A stretch of DNA of 64,000 nucleotides, from positions 292,354,044 through 292,418,043 of the forward strand of contig CM057337.1 in NCBI GenBank assembly GCA_030015575.1. Reading direction: 5' to 3'. Under the pieces are notes generated by a model. The model made no database searches. It was not told the origin of the DNA and saw only the letters and a list, made by a program, of their open reading frames with translations. The stretch comes from Agapanthus africanus. Its lineage: Eukaryota > Streptophyta > Magnoliopsida > Asparagales > Amaryllidaceae. How positions within the stretch are numbered: the stretch's first letter is position 1; each line of letters opens with the position of its first letter. Positions 10,191 through 23,828 of the stretch are shown piece after piece. Both the position numbers and the translations under genes were made by a program.

Positions 10191-11640
10191 CACTCAAGGC
10201 TAATTATTGCGATGTCGCATACTCACAGCTCGTGTGATACCGAACATCCAACTCCTCTACTAGTCAGTCTCACAAAGCTCGTTTGCGGAACTATTGCGTT
10301 CGAGGAATAGCCTCAGTGAGTGGATCCTCTTAGTTGTTTCTTTCAATGTCTCTCTATATCTCATGTTCGCGGAGAAAGCCATCTCCCGAAAAAAGCAATA
10401 CCTGTCTCAGAATATGTCTGGATGTCTGATGGGACCTAGCTCATAAATGAACTCCAAATCCAAACTTCTTAGACTGTATCGTCAACTGAACTTAATCAGT
10501 ATCCTGCGCACCATGCCTCCCTCAGTATTGCCTTGGACCACCTGTCCAAAATACTGCCCCTCATCAGAAGGAAAACTATAACTCTGACAACCTCCTTGTC
10601 GTCCATGTCACCTTGGAAGCCTGGAATGATAACTGTCTCCTGAATGAGGCTGTCGTTATCATCTCCCTAGAACATCCACTTATGTTCTAAAACTGCTTCC
10701 AACTGTTTCTCCAGGATTGGATTAATGTCAACTTATTGCATCTAGTGCAAGAACAATATCTGGTGTGGTACTTGACATCTCATGATTGACTCAATTGCCT
10801 AAGCAAGTGATCTGCCAATCATGCTCATCCCTCTCCCCTTTAGTCTGTAAGACACCTTTAGAGAGGGTGACTCCATTACCTGCAGGTACACTACCGTGCC
10901 AGGAGTCGTCCATCCTAAATACTCTTAGAATGCTGTCAAGTACCCTGATTGGGAAACCACCCAAATCTAGATCTAAAACCATAGATCTAGTAACCAGTAT
11001 GTCTGATATAAAATCCATTTCCTTTGTGGAGAAACAACTGTGTGACGACCAAAGTATAACCGATCGTAGTGTAGGAGTTTCTTTTCCTACTCTGTGTATA
11101 TCATCCAAATACCAGGATATCACACCCTACTACCTTTCTCAACAGATCCATCCCCTATTCTGATGAAGTCAAACCCATGACTGTCACGTCAGAAATAGAT
11201 GATCTATCTCCGCTACATCTGCTCTAGTCTATAAATAGACATAAGCAACCTGTCCACCAATGCTTCCGCTGCTCCCACTGACTACGACAACCCTCTGGCA
11301 GAGTCATATAGACGTACACTTCTAAAACTGGTTTAGAACGACGCTATACTCATCCTCCCGCCGGGTCTCGCAACCTGGAACAACAGCAATGGCAATTGTG
11401 GGTAAACAAGAACTTCCCTGTCACCGTCCTTGAGGCTACCGTAGTGCCTCTCGGGTGCCTGAAGTTACCCACCTTATCTGCGGAGTGGCCAATGGAATGT
11501 CAATCCTTATTGAATCTTTAGGTTCCTTATCAAATCTTCAGTAATCGTTTGTGGTTCTGGAATCACTTCCAGTTCTACCATACTCCCACTACTGTTTTCT
11601 GAAAAAATCCATTTTTAATAAAACTGTGGCGAGTCTAGAA
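10191..11640 (-). pseudogene. Decayed reverse transcriptase / RNase H remnant of Cop2
   Basis: It is the same remnant as in Cop1. A 110-codon minus-strand frame (10791-11123) holds YLDD (11100-11111), the SVILW block, an FSTKEMD segment and LSKGVLQTKGER; ADPLTE-like sequence follows near 10315, here partly mutated. A TAG (10667-10669) is shared with Cop1, Cop5 and Cop6. Frames change several times and the catalytic domain is incomplete, so this is a non-functional pol fossil that has been copied along with the element. Confidence 0.75.
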
Positions 11641-12790
11641 CAATATCGCTATTGTTCATCCAGATGGTAGAAAGTCAACCCTTGTCATAGCCTGGGTCAA
11701 CCCACAAACAGCCATTACAGAAACGTGCCTTGAGTTGTCCAGTGTCTGGTTTTAATCATAAACCGGACAACTCCCCATACCTTAACATCGTTAAGATATG
11801 AACTGTTCTATATCCAATATAGAACCAGAGGCACTGATTTAATTGAACCAGATTCAAATCATGCAGCTGTCTCCAGCGCATGTGAGCTAAATGGAAGTAG
11901 GCCGATCAGCATTACTCAACTTAGGAATGCCTCTAATTATGAGTAACCTGAAAGAGAAGCAAGATCTCTTTATCATTACTATCAACTGAATACCATACAC
12001 AAGTATCTACATCTTCGATCTCTTTGAAGAATCCCGATACTTACTACACCTGGTTCTCTACTCTATTCAAATACCTATAACTTCTCAAAATTCGGACCCT
12101 GTGTTTCCGCGAAACACCTGTCTAAAAAACTAGAGAAGTCATAAGTAAACCGAATATAGTACGAGGACCAACCCCTCTGTACTGATGGACCCTGGACAAC
12201 ATACAATACTCTGTATAAGTCCCTTGAGTCTGATAACTCATTCACTGTGTGTCGTAGGTTGAAAACTGTACTTATGGTTAAGAAGAATTACACCGCTGTT
12301 TGATGCTCCTTACCTAACCATCCACTGATATAGGTAAATGTCATCGACATAATATCAAAAGGTATATCTCACTCTATGAAAATAGACGTACAGATATATC
12401 AATTTGAAATTGGTGCACAAGAGCGGATATTCAAAACCAAATATTTGCCGACCGGCAAACAGCCCAGGTGATTTCCTCAAATATCACCGATTACAACGAA
12501 TCCCGATATAATGAGGATAATCACCCAATTCCCAATAACTTACTCCCACTCATCATCTGTAAAACCATACAGATGTGAGAATCGTACCTGGTAAATACAT
12601 ATCCTGGAGTAAGTATCTAATCGGGAAATCAGTTTTCCTTTAACATTACACTGTGAAACTGAAATATTGAAATGTTCCGATGGGGTATTCTGGTATTCCT
12701 AGTAATGCCTCTTCCAGATTCACGACTGTAACCGTATAGTTCTTTGCCACCTCTCCAAATCCCTTCATATGTCTTTAGTCTTTACCTTCT
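11641..12790 (-). other. Cop2 internal spacer
   Basis: Homologous to 3631-4780. No protein motif or further structure is seen. Confidence 0.5.
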
Positions 12791-12792
12791 GC

Positions 12793-13525
12793 ACACCCTT
12801 TTAGGCCAAATGGTTTTCTTCCTTCCCTACCGTTCGGCACCAGCCTATGGTTTGGAAGAAGACTATCCAATAAGCATAATGGGTGTACTGTCCCAATCCT
12901 AGGAACACTCGCAATGAGAGAGGGTGAAGATAAAAGACAACCGAATAAACCTTATTCCTATTTCTCCTGAACCAGAATCCATCCCCGAACTGGAACAAGT
13001 TCCTTTCGAGTTCGTATATAACCATACGATGGAGTATCCAAATAAACTGTGGATCTTCGTAGTGATACGGAGTCTCCTGGAGAAATACAAAGGTGATGTG
13101 GGAGTGGTAACGAAATATTTGGTTTGGTCGTGAATATCTGTTGCAATTTACTTTGCCCTCTTACTAATCCCTTGCTTTGTCTTAACTTAATACCTTCTGC
13201 ACACCATCGTTATGCTAATTGGTTTTCTTCATTCCCTACCGGTCGGCACCAGCCTAAGGTTTGGAAGAAGACACTCCAATTTGCGTAATAGGTGTACTAC
13301 CCCTAAACCAAGGAGTACTCGTAATCTGAGAGAGGGTAAAAGGAAAAGACAACTGAATAATCCTATCCGTTTCCTCCAGAACCTGAAACCATCCTCGAAT
13401 AAATTCCTTCGAGTTCGTATCTAACCATACGATGGTTTTGTCCAATGGAAGTGGATGTTCGTAGTAATACGGGGTGTCCTGAAGAAAAGGGTAAAAGTAG
13501 GAGTGGCAATGAGGTTTGCAACTCA
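12793..13525 (-). repeat. Duplicated cassette in Cop2
   Basis: Two diverged units (about 12800-13160 and 13205-13525) match those in Cop1, with the shared blocks GGTTTGGAAGAAGACACTCC and CGAGTTCGTAT. It lies in place of gag and its product is unrecognised. Confidence 0.7.
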
Positions 13526-13639
13526 GACAATCCAAAAGCCAGTGTTTAAGAAGGTTCGGTCAACTTGGTCACTGAGTCAAAGTCTTAGGGTCGGGTCAAT
13601 GGTCGCTGCCAAAGAGAGAGAGAAAAGAAACACTCAGCG

Positions 13640-15891
13640 TGCACTCTAACCTAGATCAGAATGGTTACCAATTTATCTAATCTGGAAACCTCCCACTGTA
13701 CCGTCAAATTCTCCTCCAAACCTGAAAGAAGAATTAGTCGGGATCACCCGAGGAGTAAACTAACTCATCAGTGGGAATCGGGATCCAACTATCATCGCAT
13801 GACAACGTGACGGAATCCGCTCACGGTATCACACTCCAGAAGGTATGCGCATATCTGGCAAGTTTCAGTTCTTTTGAAACTCCCGATGTGATTTCTGCCC
13901 CATGCTCTTATGACCTTGACTTTGGCCAACATATCATAAGTCACATGTCAAGTTCTACCCATCATTCTCCAGGTTAATTTGAATCCACCCGCACATACCC
14001 TTGACTTTGGCCAACATGGCAGTACGACTGTTCCAAACCAACGCATCTATCTATGCTGCATATGAATAACCAATAGCTACCAAACACCGTGCCTTGATTT
14101 TGGCCAACATACACAGCTTGAATACTACTGACTATCCATATGAAACGACGGAGGGCTACGAATGGTTTCTGGCGAAAACCTTTAACGTAAAGAACTTGAT
14201 ATCGTTGAAGGAACGGATAGCTTTTAAAAATATAGTGACGAAAACCTTCGCTAAAGAGGTCACTCCCGGTGAAGGGATCTCGGCTCTTTCCCTGTAGAAT
14301 GGGGTGCAGGATATTCCAACTGAATACCACGGTGCAAAGCAAAAGTACTCGGCTATAGTGAAGTTAATGCCCTGATGCAAACTTTTGTCCAAGGGGTCAC
14401 TCCCGGTGAAAGGATCTCGGCCCTTGCCTCGTCGATTGAGGAGCAGGATATTCTAAATGAATACCGCAATGCAAAACAAAAGTGAACGTCCTTGCAATAA
14501 CAGCTTTTTGAAAAGTGTTCCAACAACATCAGATTAGGTTTGTTTTAACTTGCATTGATCCGAATCAATGCAGTCCCATCAATTGATCACACCAAAAAGA
14601 ACGAAAATATACTGATGTACGTATATGCCATCCGCATTCGCCACTGGGTCCCGTCATTACCCGTTAGGTTAGCTAACTAACGACAGAGCGGGGACTGGAC
14701 TAGCGCGGATGCAAAACATATACAACATCTACTAATATATATACCAATATATAGTATTTCGCTCAAGGCGTGAATAAAATGCAACATCACAGAAAAGTAC
14801 AGCATCACAGAAACAATACAGATATCTGGGATCCCCGGGTTTCACAGAGCCGCTGAAACCCGACGTTCCCCTGGTCGTGTGGATAGCCAGTGCAATGAAA
14901 TCCTAGACCCCTACGGGCGCGGCAAGTTACCCGCCAAAACCTGAAGCGAGGCAGCCCCCTTCAGCAACGTGAATGGACCACCCAGCACTTCACGGAATCC
15001 GGTAACTTGGGCACCCCTCCTGGGTCAACCTGTACCCCCTACGAGTGCGGCGAATAGCCCGCCAATCCTAGAGTGAATCCCCCTCCGTCTCAATGCCATG
15101 AGATGCGGGCTTGTTGCCCTCCAGAACCCGGCTATCCGTGCACCCCTCCGCGGGGCAATCCTAGTACAGAAAGTAAAATATACATATAACGGGTACATCG
15201 ACCGCAACCAGGTCGTGCCCCAAAAGAATAATACAATCAGGCAGTGACGGCAGTCCACATGTCGGACGCTCGCCCCGCAATATCAAATGTACATAATTCA
15301 ACCACAACAGTACTAGCATTGCATCCAGGCTATCCCCCACGACCGATCCGCAACATCACAGCAAAAACAAAACATCAACGTGAAAATCACGTTCGCAAAT
15401 CCGTCTAACCGGGCTATAGCAGTTAGACCGGATTTACCGATCAAGTGACATTCACGGTCGCAGATATAATGTAAATACTGTGAAAAATGTGTTTAAAATA
15501 TCCGATCGATCAAATTTTTACAAGTGGGCCCCCAAGCAATACTGTAGCAGTTAAAGAAATTCTGGGCCCAATGTTAATATTCCAAAACCCCTAAAATCTC
15601 CCCAGAAGCCCACTGTAAAAAAACAACCCAATGATTCCTCCGTACTGCGGCGGAAGCGCGGCCAGAAGTGGGTTTTGGCCGCCCTTCCGTGCTCTGTCTG
15701 GAAGATCATTGTCTCGAATTTGAACAGTGGTCTTAGAATTTTTAGTACATAAATATTTTACAACCTGAAAAATTTTTCGAGACTAAAAAATTCCAACAGA
15801 AAACTGATGTGAGCAAATACGGGTTTTTGGACATTTCGATCGATCGGAACTGAAAAACACATTACACAAAGCTAGACTAAGTTAATGGGGA
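13640..15891 (-). other. 5' leader of Cop2
   Basis: Collinear with the Cop1 leader: GC-rich pair (15646-15663 and 15678-15692), GCTATA hairpin (15397-15435), conserved core (14629-14711), tandem module pair, and the 16-bp motif three times near 13914, 14000 and 14092. In all three the central bases read CTTTGG where Cop1 has CGAAGG. Confidence 0.75.
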
Positions 15892-15904
15892 GGCTCTGAT
15901 ACCA
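15892..15904 (-). promoter_or_regulatory. tRNA-iMet primer-binding site of Cop2
   Basis: The minus strand reads TGGTATCAGAGCC with one spacer base to the LTR end at 15906. Confidence 0.95.
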
Positions 15905-15905
15905 C

Positions 15906-18195
15906 TGTAAGTGCACGGCGGCACCCCGGCCGTCAAACCGACGCCGGAATGCGGAAGCGGTGAAAAACTTAAATTTTGCGGACTTAGCAATCCGGCACCA
16001 CCGCGCACTAAACACCCGGATCGAACCATTAACTAGTCTAAGCTATCTACAAGAATGGGTTAGAGATATACCGACGATCCAAGTCCTCCGGTCTTCTCGT
16101 CATGGTCCCGATCTCCTACGGAATGTTCCGTCTCCTCCTCGTCGCCGGAAGTGCACCACGTCGCCTACTTTGTTTACGGGCTCCCACCTCAATGCCGAGG
16201 CAACTCGGGCACGAAGCCGGCTACTCGACGTGCCCAAGGTTCGCTGTAGAATATGTAGTCGTCAAGTCTCATTTGGGGTTTTGGAGCTTTGCCATTTGGT
16301 GGAGGGATGATACAAACTCATAGAGGTGGAACTTGTGGGATTTTTCCTAAAGCAAAAGAGCAAAAATCCCACATGAACAAATTTGGACAGCCCCCTTTGG
16401 GAAGTGGCCGACCATGCATATGAGGGAGAGTGAGAATGAGGAGGTTGTATCAGAAGAATATGAGAGAGGCCAATAATAATACCCATACAAGAGAGAGAGA
16501 GGAAAGGTTATCATCCAAAAAGGAAATGATCACAAGTGTAAACTAACACTCCACCAACCTCACCCCTCATCATCATCAACCATCATGTCCCTCCATCATC
16601 ATACATAAGTCAAGCCATGATGAGGTTATGAAGTCAAGCCATCATGAAGAAATCAAGTCAAAGGATGGTGCTATCATGATACAACAAAAATGCAAAGACC
16701 CCCTCCACAAATGCCTATTTGCAACAATGCAAATAAGCCCTCCTCCACCAATCTTCGGCCAATGAACGGAACAATGGAAATTGGCCGAAACGGAAAGCAA
16801 ACTGGCAACTCCAGAAAACTGGTCCCGTAATAAATTACAGGAAAACCCCGATACTGTGCATACACACCCGCATTTGTATTCCGACCGAAATACAAATGCA
16901 ATGAGACAAAATCTACACTGTACTATACTAGGATCCGGCTTAAACCAAAGCCGGCTAGTAATATCCGTTCGATCCTGATCTGTGCAATACCGCACGTATC
17001 TGATCGAACCCTGCCATATAACCATACGGCCTATAGTACAGACTGTCCGATCCTGATCCGTGCAATACCGCACGTATCTGATCGGACCCTGCCATATCTC
17101 CATACGGCCTCTACAACCTTTCGCCCGAAAGCTGAGTAACTGAAATGTGGGGGACTCTAAAGACTCATCAACACCTTGGTTGTGGATTTAACCACCAGCA
17201 CGTCAGAGGTATAAGCCAATACGTAACGGGCTACCAGGTACTGACTAAAAGGGATGTCTGTGAGTGAACTCAGCCTGACAACCCTACTGAGCCTGTCAGT
17301 GACAATATCCGTACAGTCCGGTCCGTTCGTCTATGAGTATCGCATGGCAGGCCTAGGGGGTTGGTAAAAGTCAGACCCCCAAAAGCGGTACAAGTCGTGT
17401 CGGAGTGTAGCCCAGAACACCCTGAGATACTACTGGAATACCTACCAGTAAATCTCCTTGCCTTGGCCAAGGACTTTGTGTAATGGCTCTCCTAGACACA
17501 GCACGACCTCACCCCCAATACCGGGAGAGACGAACCCCTGAAGATACGCTCACTGCCTCCATGTGGCTCGGGACTGTACCCAACTAAAACCTGTTTGCAC
17601 GACTCCTTTGAGCCGTGGTAGGGTAGTAATCAAAGTACAGTGGGAACTCACACGAGACAAATGAAGATCCCCAGGTCGATGAACTAACCTGCACACATGT
17701 CACCAGGGAACTGCCATCTGACGTTTGGTATATGACCAACTAGCATGTTCCCGGCGAGTCCTATCCGGTGTACTCATAACCAAATGAGCACCTGTATACA
17801 TCTTAGGTGATCCAACTGACACCAGTGGCTTGTGAGACCGGCCACCGCCCCTCGTCGGGGTCTCGACTGTATACACTAGTCTACTAATGGAGTATCGATG
17901 CCCAGTCTCGAAACTCCCACGACTAGGGACCTTTTAAGGATAAGCTTATAGACCCCAGCTCCCACTTATATGATCGCCCTCATACTGCTGGTGGTCAAGC
18001 AAGAATCCTAGGGGCTCTATCAACGTGTAATAGCGACGTGTCAGGTCACCTAAAGCAGTACACAATGATAAAGGTAAACCAGATAGCATACTATCATCTC
18101 GAGTAAGACTGTCCTACCGGGATAGGTCCTCCCTCAATCATTACAATCATGTACCTGTGACCTAATAATTGACTCTGAGGGCACTATCTCCAACA
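15906..18195 (-). repeat. 5' LTR of Cop2 (mosaic subtype)
   Basis: A complete 2290-bp LTR. From about 17281 to 18195 it is close to 99% identical to the Cop1 LTRs, but 15960-16780 is strongly diverged and resembles the Cop5 LTRs in part (for example CCTCCTCCACCAATCTTC). It carries the 65-bp tandem duplication (16965-17029 and 17043-17107). Confidence 0.85.
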
Positions 18196-19407
18196 ACCAC
18201 CTCCCTAGACCATACATGCGATACTCTCAGACGAACAGATCGGACTGCACAGATATTGTCACGGACAGGCTCAGTAGGGGTAACGGACGAGTTCGCTCGT
18301 CGGCCTCCTTTTTGACACGTACCTAGGTTGCCGTTACGTACAGCTAGTGCCACTGACGGACTTGTGGTTAAACCCACTGCCAGTGTACTGTCGAGTCTTT
18401 AGAGACCCACATAGAGAGTTTTCCTGGATCAGGCGAGACGATGTAGATGCCGTATGGTCTTACGGCAGGGTTTCGATCGCATTCGTGTACTGGCTACTCG
18501 AATGATGATCGAACAGATTATACTGGTAGGCTTTGGTTTAAGCCGGATACTAGTATTGTATTATTAGATTATACTGATCTCGGTGTATCCGTATTTTTCA
18601 GAATACGGATACGGGTATGAAAATACGGAAAAAGGGCATTCTTGTAAATTCACAAGATTGACCTTCTAGAAGGAGACACCTCATTATTGTTTTATTCTTT
18701 TTCATTAAAGAATTAATGAGGTGGAAATTAGGAGGCATGGGTTGAAGAATGGCTAAGTATTTGTTTATTTCATTTGGAGCCACTATTCAAGCATGGTTGT
18801 AGATTATATGATTTAATAATGCCATGGTTGAATTATTGGCTCAAGACATAGCCATCCTCTCTTCCCATTTTCATGATCATTATCACAAAAGGTTTCTCTC
18901 TCGTAGGTTTTCTTCTCTCCTTCTTCCTCAAGCTCATACACTTTCATGTGTTGCAAAACAATGAGCTTTGAGATCAAATAATCCAATACACTCACTCTAC
19001 ATCAACTTAGTCTTCTCTCTTAGCAAGTTAGATCATTAAGTTATCTCATGGAGGTTGGAGCTTGACCATAGCCCTCGGGTGGATCCATCTTTGGCACAAA
19101 GGAGACCGGCAACCGAACTCTTTCAAGACCTAGATGTAGCAAAAGAAAGGAGATCAAGAGGAAGCTTGAACCAAGGAGCAAGGAACCATTTGAAGAACCG
19201 AAGGACTAGGAACGAGGGTATAACTCCTTTATACAGTAGTTAGCTCTCTCTCTTAGTCTAGTTTTTGTTAGCTAAGGTTTAAACAAGATCCTAAAGTGGA
19301 ACAAGTTCATGATGCAAAGCAAAACAAGTTTCTTTTGGTGCGAGAAAAACGTTTTTAAAAGTATTCCGCCTCCCCGCAAGCCGTGGGGTGTGCATCCTGG
19401 ACTTACA
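18196..19407 (+). repeat. 5' LTR of Cop3 (right-hand part)
   Basis: It ends ...ACTTACA just before the primer-binding site. The left breakpoint at 18196 (ACCACCTCCCTAG) corresponds to about 28760 in the Cop4 LTR, so the first 0.8 kb should lie left of the Cop1/Cop2 block. It contains the inverted repeat GTATCCGTATT/AATACGGATAC (18584-18612). Confidence 0.8.
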
Positions 19408-19408
19408 C

Positions 19409-19421
19409 TGGTATCAGAGAC
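19409..19421 (+). promoter_or_regulatory. tRNA-iMet primer-binding site of Cop3
   Basis: Reads TGGTATCAGAGAC, one base after the LTR end, with 12 of 13 bases as in the other copies. Confidence 0.9.
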
Positions 19422-21136
19422 ATATTAAACCTTAACTAACTTTTTAGCAAAGTGTTAGAAATTCGCTCGCCGAAAAAATCCCGAAATCACGTCCAAAAAT
19501 GCCGTTTTCTGTCGATTTTGAAAACCGGTCTAAATATTTTTTCAGAGAGCTTAAAAATTCGTGCTGGCTTTTTTAAGAACACAGAAGAAATTTAGGCTCA
19601 TGAATCGGTCAGACCGCCGCGGATCCGTGGCCGAACCATGCATTCTGCCGCCGATCCACGGCCGAGTCGACTCGGATTCAGTCCAAATTTTTTCTGTTAT
19701 TCTTATTTTCCGGAATTGTGATTTTTGGGATATTTTGTTTCTGCCGAGATATTTTGTCTTTTGTGTTTAACTTGGGGTAGATTCAAAATTGCTTAATCGA
19801 TTGAAATTCTAATTGCTTTAGCTAATCGGTTCTTCTGTAATGTTTTATGTGTTTTGAAACGTCCACTAATCGCTATACGACGATTAGTGGGGGTTGCACA
19901 TATCTGTGATGATTGGTTTGTGTATATGAATATTATTGGATCGTCGTGATGAATAGCCGGGGTGTGTGAGACGAGTGTTTTCTTTTCTTTCACTCAATGT
20001 AATTTGTAAAATTGATGTAATATTATTTTTGCGGGGTACATCCAGGTTGAGGTTATAGCCACCATTGTATTATTTCTTTTACTGGTTTTGCTCCTAGGAT
20101 AGACCCAAGGTAGGGTGCACAAACTACCGGGTACTTTGAAGTGCTAAGTGGCCTACTCACGTTGTTAAGGGAGACTGCTTCACTTCTGGTACTTGGCGGG
20201 TAGTTTGCCGCATCCGTAGGGGTCTAGGGTGGGGTTTTATCTATTCATCACGATCGTGGAACCCGTCCTTCGTTATGGGCTTAAACGAAGTGCGGAATTC
20301 CTAGTATATCCAATATGTTCATCTGTGATCTGGAATGCTTATTATTGCGTGCGACGAATGGATATATCTATATATGATATTTATTAGGCGTTGCTTATGT
20401 TTTACACCCGCGCTAGTCCAGCCCCCGCTCTGTCGTTAGTTAAGTAACCTAACGGTGATGACGGGGCCCAGTGGCGAATGCGGATGGCATAAGCGCACGT
20501 TGTATTTTCGTTGTTTTCTGCAATGGTAGGATTAAATGATGGGACAACATTAATTCATTAATGCAAAGAAAATAAACCTAAACTAAATCGTTGGAACAAT
20601 TTCAAAACCACTCGGTTTTCTTCAAAAAGAAAATTTTAAATGCGGAGCTTAAACCACTCCTTTTAAAAGGCTATCTTGGTTCCATCGATCATATCAAGTT
20701 CACTACGTTAACGGTTTCACCAAAAACCAGTCGTAACCCTCCGTCGTTTCAAATAAACAGCACATCGTATTCATGCTATGTTTGTTGGCCTACGTCAAGG
20801 CATAGTGTATGGTAGCAATGTGTTGCTTATTTGTTGCATAGATAGATGCATTAGTTTAGGACAGTCGTACAACCTTGTTGGCCTACGTCAAGGGAGAGTA
20901 CGGATGGATCTAAATTAATCGGGACAACGACAGGTAGAACTTGACTTGTATCTTATGATTTGTTGGCCTACGTCAAGGACATAAGAGCTTGGGGTAAAAA
21001 TCACATCGGGAGTTTCAAATATAAAGGAAACTTACAGATTTAGCATACCTTCTGGAGTGTGGTGACTAGAGTGGCTTCCATCTAGGGCATCATGCGATGA
21101 TAGTTGGATCCCGATCCCACTGATGAGTAGGATTAC
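19422..21136 (+). other. 5' leader of Cop3 (first part)
   Basis: Diverged from the other leaders but collinear with them: GC-rich pair (19613-19632 and 19647-19663), hairpin CCACTAATCG/CGATTAGTGG around a GCTATA loop (19863-19890), conserved core (20405-20486), and the 16-bp motif as TTGGCCTACGTCAAGG near 20786, 20879 and 20962. The two-copy 130-bp module of the other leaders is absent. The leader is cut at 21136 by SL1 and resumes at 25953. Confidence 0.75.
21132..21136. other. Target-site duplication of SL1, left copy (ATTAC)
   Basis: ATTAC precedes TGTAATG at 21137 and is repeated at 25953-25957 after the terminal CA. The uninterrupted leader of Cop4 (about 32150) reads straight through this site. 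Confidence 0.9.
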
Positions 21137-21490
21137 TGTAATGTTTTCAAAATCGTTTCGGTGAAATTTCGGAAAATCAGTAAAATAAGGGGGTTTTCCG
21201 TAAAAAGTCAAAATATAAATATCTTTATTATAAAATTAAATATACATATTCTACCTATATAATTGCTATTATTTGGTGTTTATTGAGCCACTAGTAAAAT
21301 TTCTAATTTTCTGAAAATTTTCCGAAATTAATTATTTTAATATTATTTTAAACCGTCACTAATACATTTAATTAGGGAAAATTACAAATCGGAATGGGTT
21401 GAAACAAATTTTGTGCATCATAACACATTAAACTAACTTGTAAGATATTTTTTTGTAATGAAAAGAAGTTGTTAAGATGGTGTTAGAAAA

Positions 21491-21499
21491 TATAAAAGG
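21491..21499 (+). promoter_or_regulatory. TATA box of SL1
   Basis: TATAAAAGG lies about 355 bp into the LTR and is followed by a CA/CT-rich stretch typical of a plant transcript start region. Confidence 0.6.
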
Positions 21500-22429
21500 A
21501 AAAGGCTTATTTGTGAAAATAAATTAAATAGAAATTGAGGTTTGGTATTTATCTTCTTGTGTGTGCACCCACTCACTCACCTACACTCACACACACCACC
21601 AATTTCAACTTGGCTGAGCCCATGGCTACCACACACACACACCTCACACTTAAAGATAAAAAGAAAAGTAATTGGAAAAAAAGAAAAAGAATGAACAAGA
21701 AACTATAATTAAAGAAGTATGGGTTTTGTTTGACTTTTGCCACAAACCCCATTCTCACTCTCTCTCCTCACTCATCCCCTCCCCATCTTGGCCGAGACCT
21801 CCCCACGAGCAGCCCCCCCAATTTTCCCACTTCATTTCCAACACAAAATTCCTCACAAATTCAACAAAAATCAAAATAAAACCTCACAAATCCCAAATCC
21901 AACATTTACCCATTATTCTTTAACCAATCTAGCTTGGATCTTGGAGCATGGAAGCAAGTTTTGGAGGCTAAAATTTCAAGTTTGATCTTTTGATTTGTGG
22001 AGGTAAATCCTAACCCTAGTGTTTAATTGTTAGTTAAATACTTTGAATCAACTTAATTAGGTGTGTAATTATGGCTCTGATTTCAAAATTTAATATTCAA
22101 GAGTAGGATTAAATTAAGGTTAGGGTTTTATCTCTTAATCATGTTTACAATGAGTAGTCTAACATCTTAAGATTTACAAAACCTTATCTAGTTCCTAATT
22201 TGTTAATTGTTAAATTTAAATTGTCCTAATTATGATTGTTTTGCAAACTAGATTTTTGTAATTAATATAAAGTAGTGAGATTAAAATCTAGTTAATGGTT
22301 GTGTGGCTTAGTTAAGATATTTTAATGAGAATTATGGACACTAGAATTGTTAAAATATTTAAATTTGATTAAAACACCAAGTTTGGAGCTAAAATGGAAA
22401 ATTGTGCTAATTTTGTTAACTAGGTTTTT

Positions 22430-22449
22430 AATATATATATATATATATT
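22430..22449. repeat. Short TA microsatellite
   Basis: A run of TA dinucleotides within SL1. Confidence 0.9.
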
Positions 22450-22793
22450 TTGGTGAGATAAAATTCTAATTAGGGTTTCATAACATTATTAACATTATAA
22501 TTGTGGTTTAATACTTAAGTATATACAAAACCAAGCTTAATTGATGAATTGTGAATTTTGCTTAAAAAAGTGTTAAAATTGATATTTCTTGCAAACTTGA
22601 ATTTTGGGTTAATGTAATTTAGCGAGACTAAAAATCTAGTAAGTGTTTATGTGGCCTAATTAAGCTAATTAGTGAATATTGTGACAACTCGTTTTGCTAA
22701 AACATCAAGATGTTGTATTAAAGCGGTTAATTTTGCTAACTAGGTTTTCAGAAAAATAGCTTTTAAAGCGAATTTAAAGTTTTGATGATTTTA

Positions 22794-22798
<5 letters not shown>

Positions 22799-22843
<45 letters not shown>
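22799..22843. repeat. TA microsatellite
   Basis: About 22 TA units in a row inside SL1. They create an artificial Ile-Tyr repeat frame on the minus strand. Confidence 0.95.
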
Positions 22844-22847
<4 letters not shown>

Positions 22848-23827
22848 GTTGTGAAACCACGATTGGTGCGTTTGAGTTTTTCTCGATCACTCGGCTTTTG
22901 TATGCCGATGTCGAGGGTTTTGGGTTGATTTGAGAGAGCAAACCATAGGCTTTGACCTATGTGAGATTCGTGTGTCGTTTTGGATTTAAATTGGATTTTT
23001 ATGCGGCACGATACGTTGTGACATGTAGGTACCCCCATGTGGACTTCGAGGCGACAAGCAAGCGCGTGGTGACGTCGGCATCGGCGAGCGAGGACCAGGT
23101 GAGTATATTTATATTTACGGGGAGAAGTCGGGTGGATGGCGTATAGCACCCCCGCAGTTCGTAGTATGGTTATGATATATAAGTTATATATGTGATTCAT
23201 GATATGTGGATGTTTATCAAGAGGTGATCATTGTGTTCATGGTTTAGTTTAGGGTAATTAGAAGTAAACTAGCATAGCTTCTTAGTCGCGAGCCCTAGAG
23301 TATGTTCACACCCACCCGCACACCCGCATTTGCATACATATATCTTACATGTGCGTATATGGGGATATGTATACATATATATACACTTGGGTATAGGACT
23401 AGGTATATTTATATATACGTATGCATATACGTGGATTATGAGGATAGTACTTAGGATTGGAGATGAGTCGATGAGATTGGGCTTGAGGCCGTGAGATCGA
23501 TGATATGACATGGTCCGTATTTATGATACGACATGATATTTTAGCGGTTTCTTTAGGCGTGGTGTTTTCATACACACGCATGAATTTCATAGATGGTATC
23601 AGTTTTGTACTAGACGTAGGTCAGTACCCCGGATCATGATTTTAATAAGAGGATACCGGATGAATAATGTGATGAATGTGATATTTGATCCGTACCCAGA
23701 TTTGGGATGCCGTACGATGGATTTACGTACGAGCTATATATTGATGATAGATCCGCACTCTTGACTTGAGAATGTCATATTATAGATATTGCATCATATG
23801 CGATACTATGGAGGCGGGATCACCGAC

Positions 23828-23828
<1 letters not shown>

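Larger units (their letters stand above)
10137..18195 (-). mobile_element. Cop2: non-autonomous Angela-like copia element, interrupted by Cop1
   Basis: The minus-strand order is 5' LTR (15906-18195), primer-binding site (15892-15904), leader, duplicated cassette, decayed pol, purine tract (10179-10190) and only the last 42 bp of a 3' LTR (10137-10178). The rest of that LTR should lie left of the window beyond Cop1. The internal region is about 95% identical to Cop1 by eye, while its 5' LTR is a different subtype in its first 0.9 kb. Cop2 itself is inserted in the 5' LTR of Cop3: the bases just after 18195 (ACCAC) continue the Cop3 LTR. Confidence 0.75.

Noticed and set aside
16642..17103. 153-codon minus-strand frame in the Cop2 LTR
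   Set aside because: Contains the 65-bp duplicated unit read as a repeated peptide; not open in most other LTRs and without family similarity.
1..18195. Tandem LTR-internal-LTR-internal-LTR array with a 7961-bp period produced by unequal crossing over
   Set aside because: The 42-bp LTR stub at 10137, the near-identity of only the first two LTRs and the different subtype of the third fit nested insertion better; not fully excluded.
22763..23200. 145-codon minus-strand frame in SL1
   Set aside because: Much of it is an Ile-Tyr repeat made by the TA microsatellite; no conservation in SL2.
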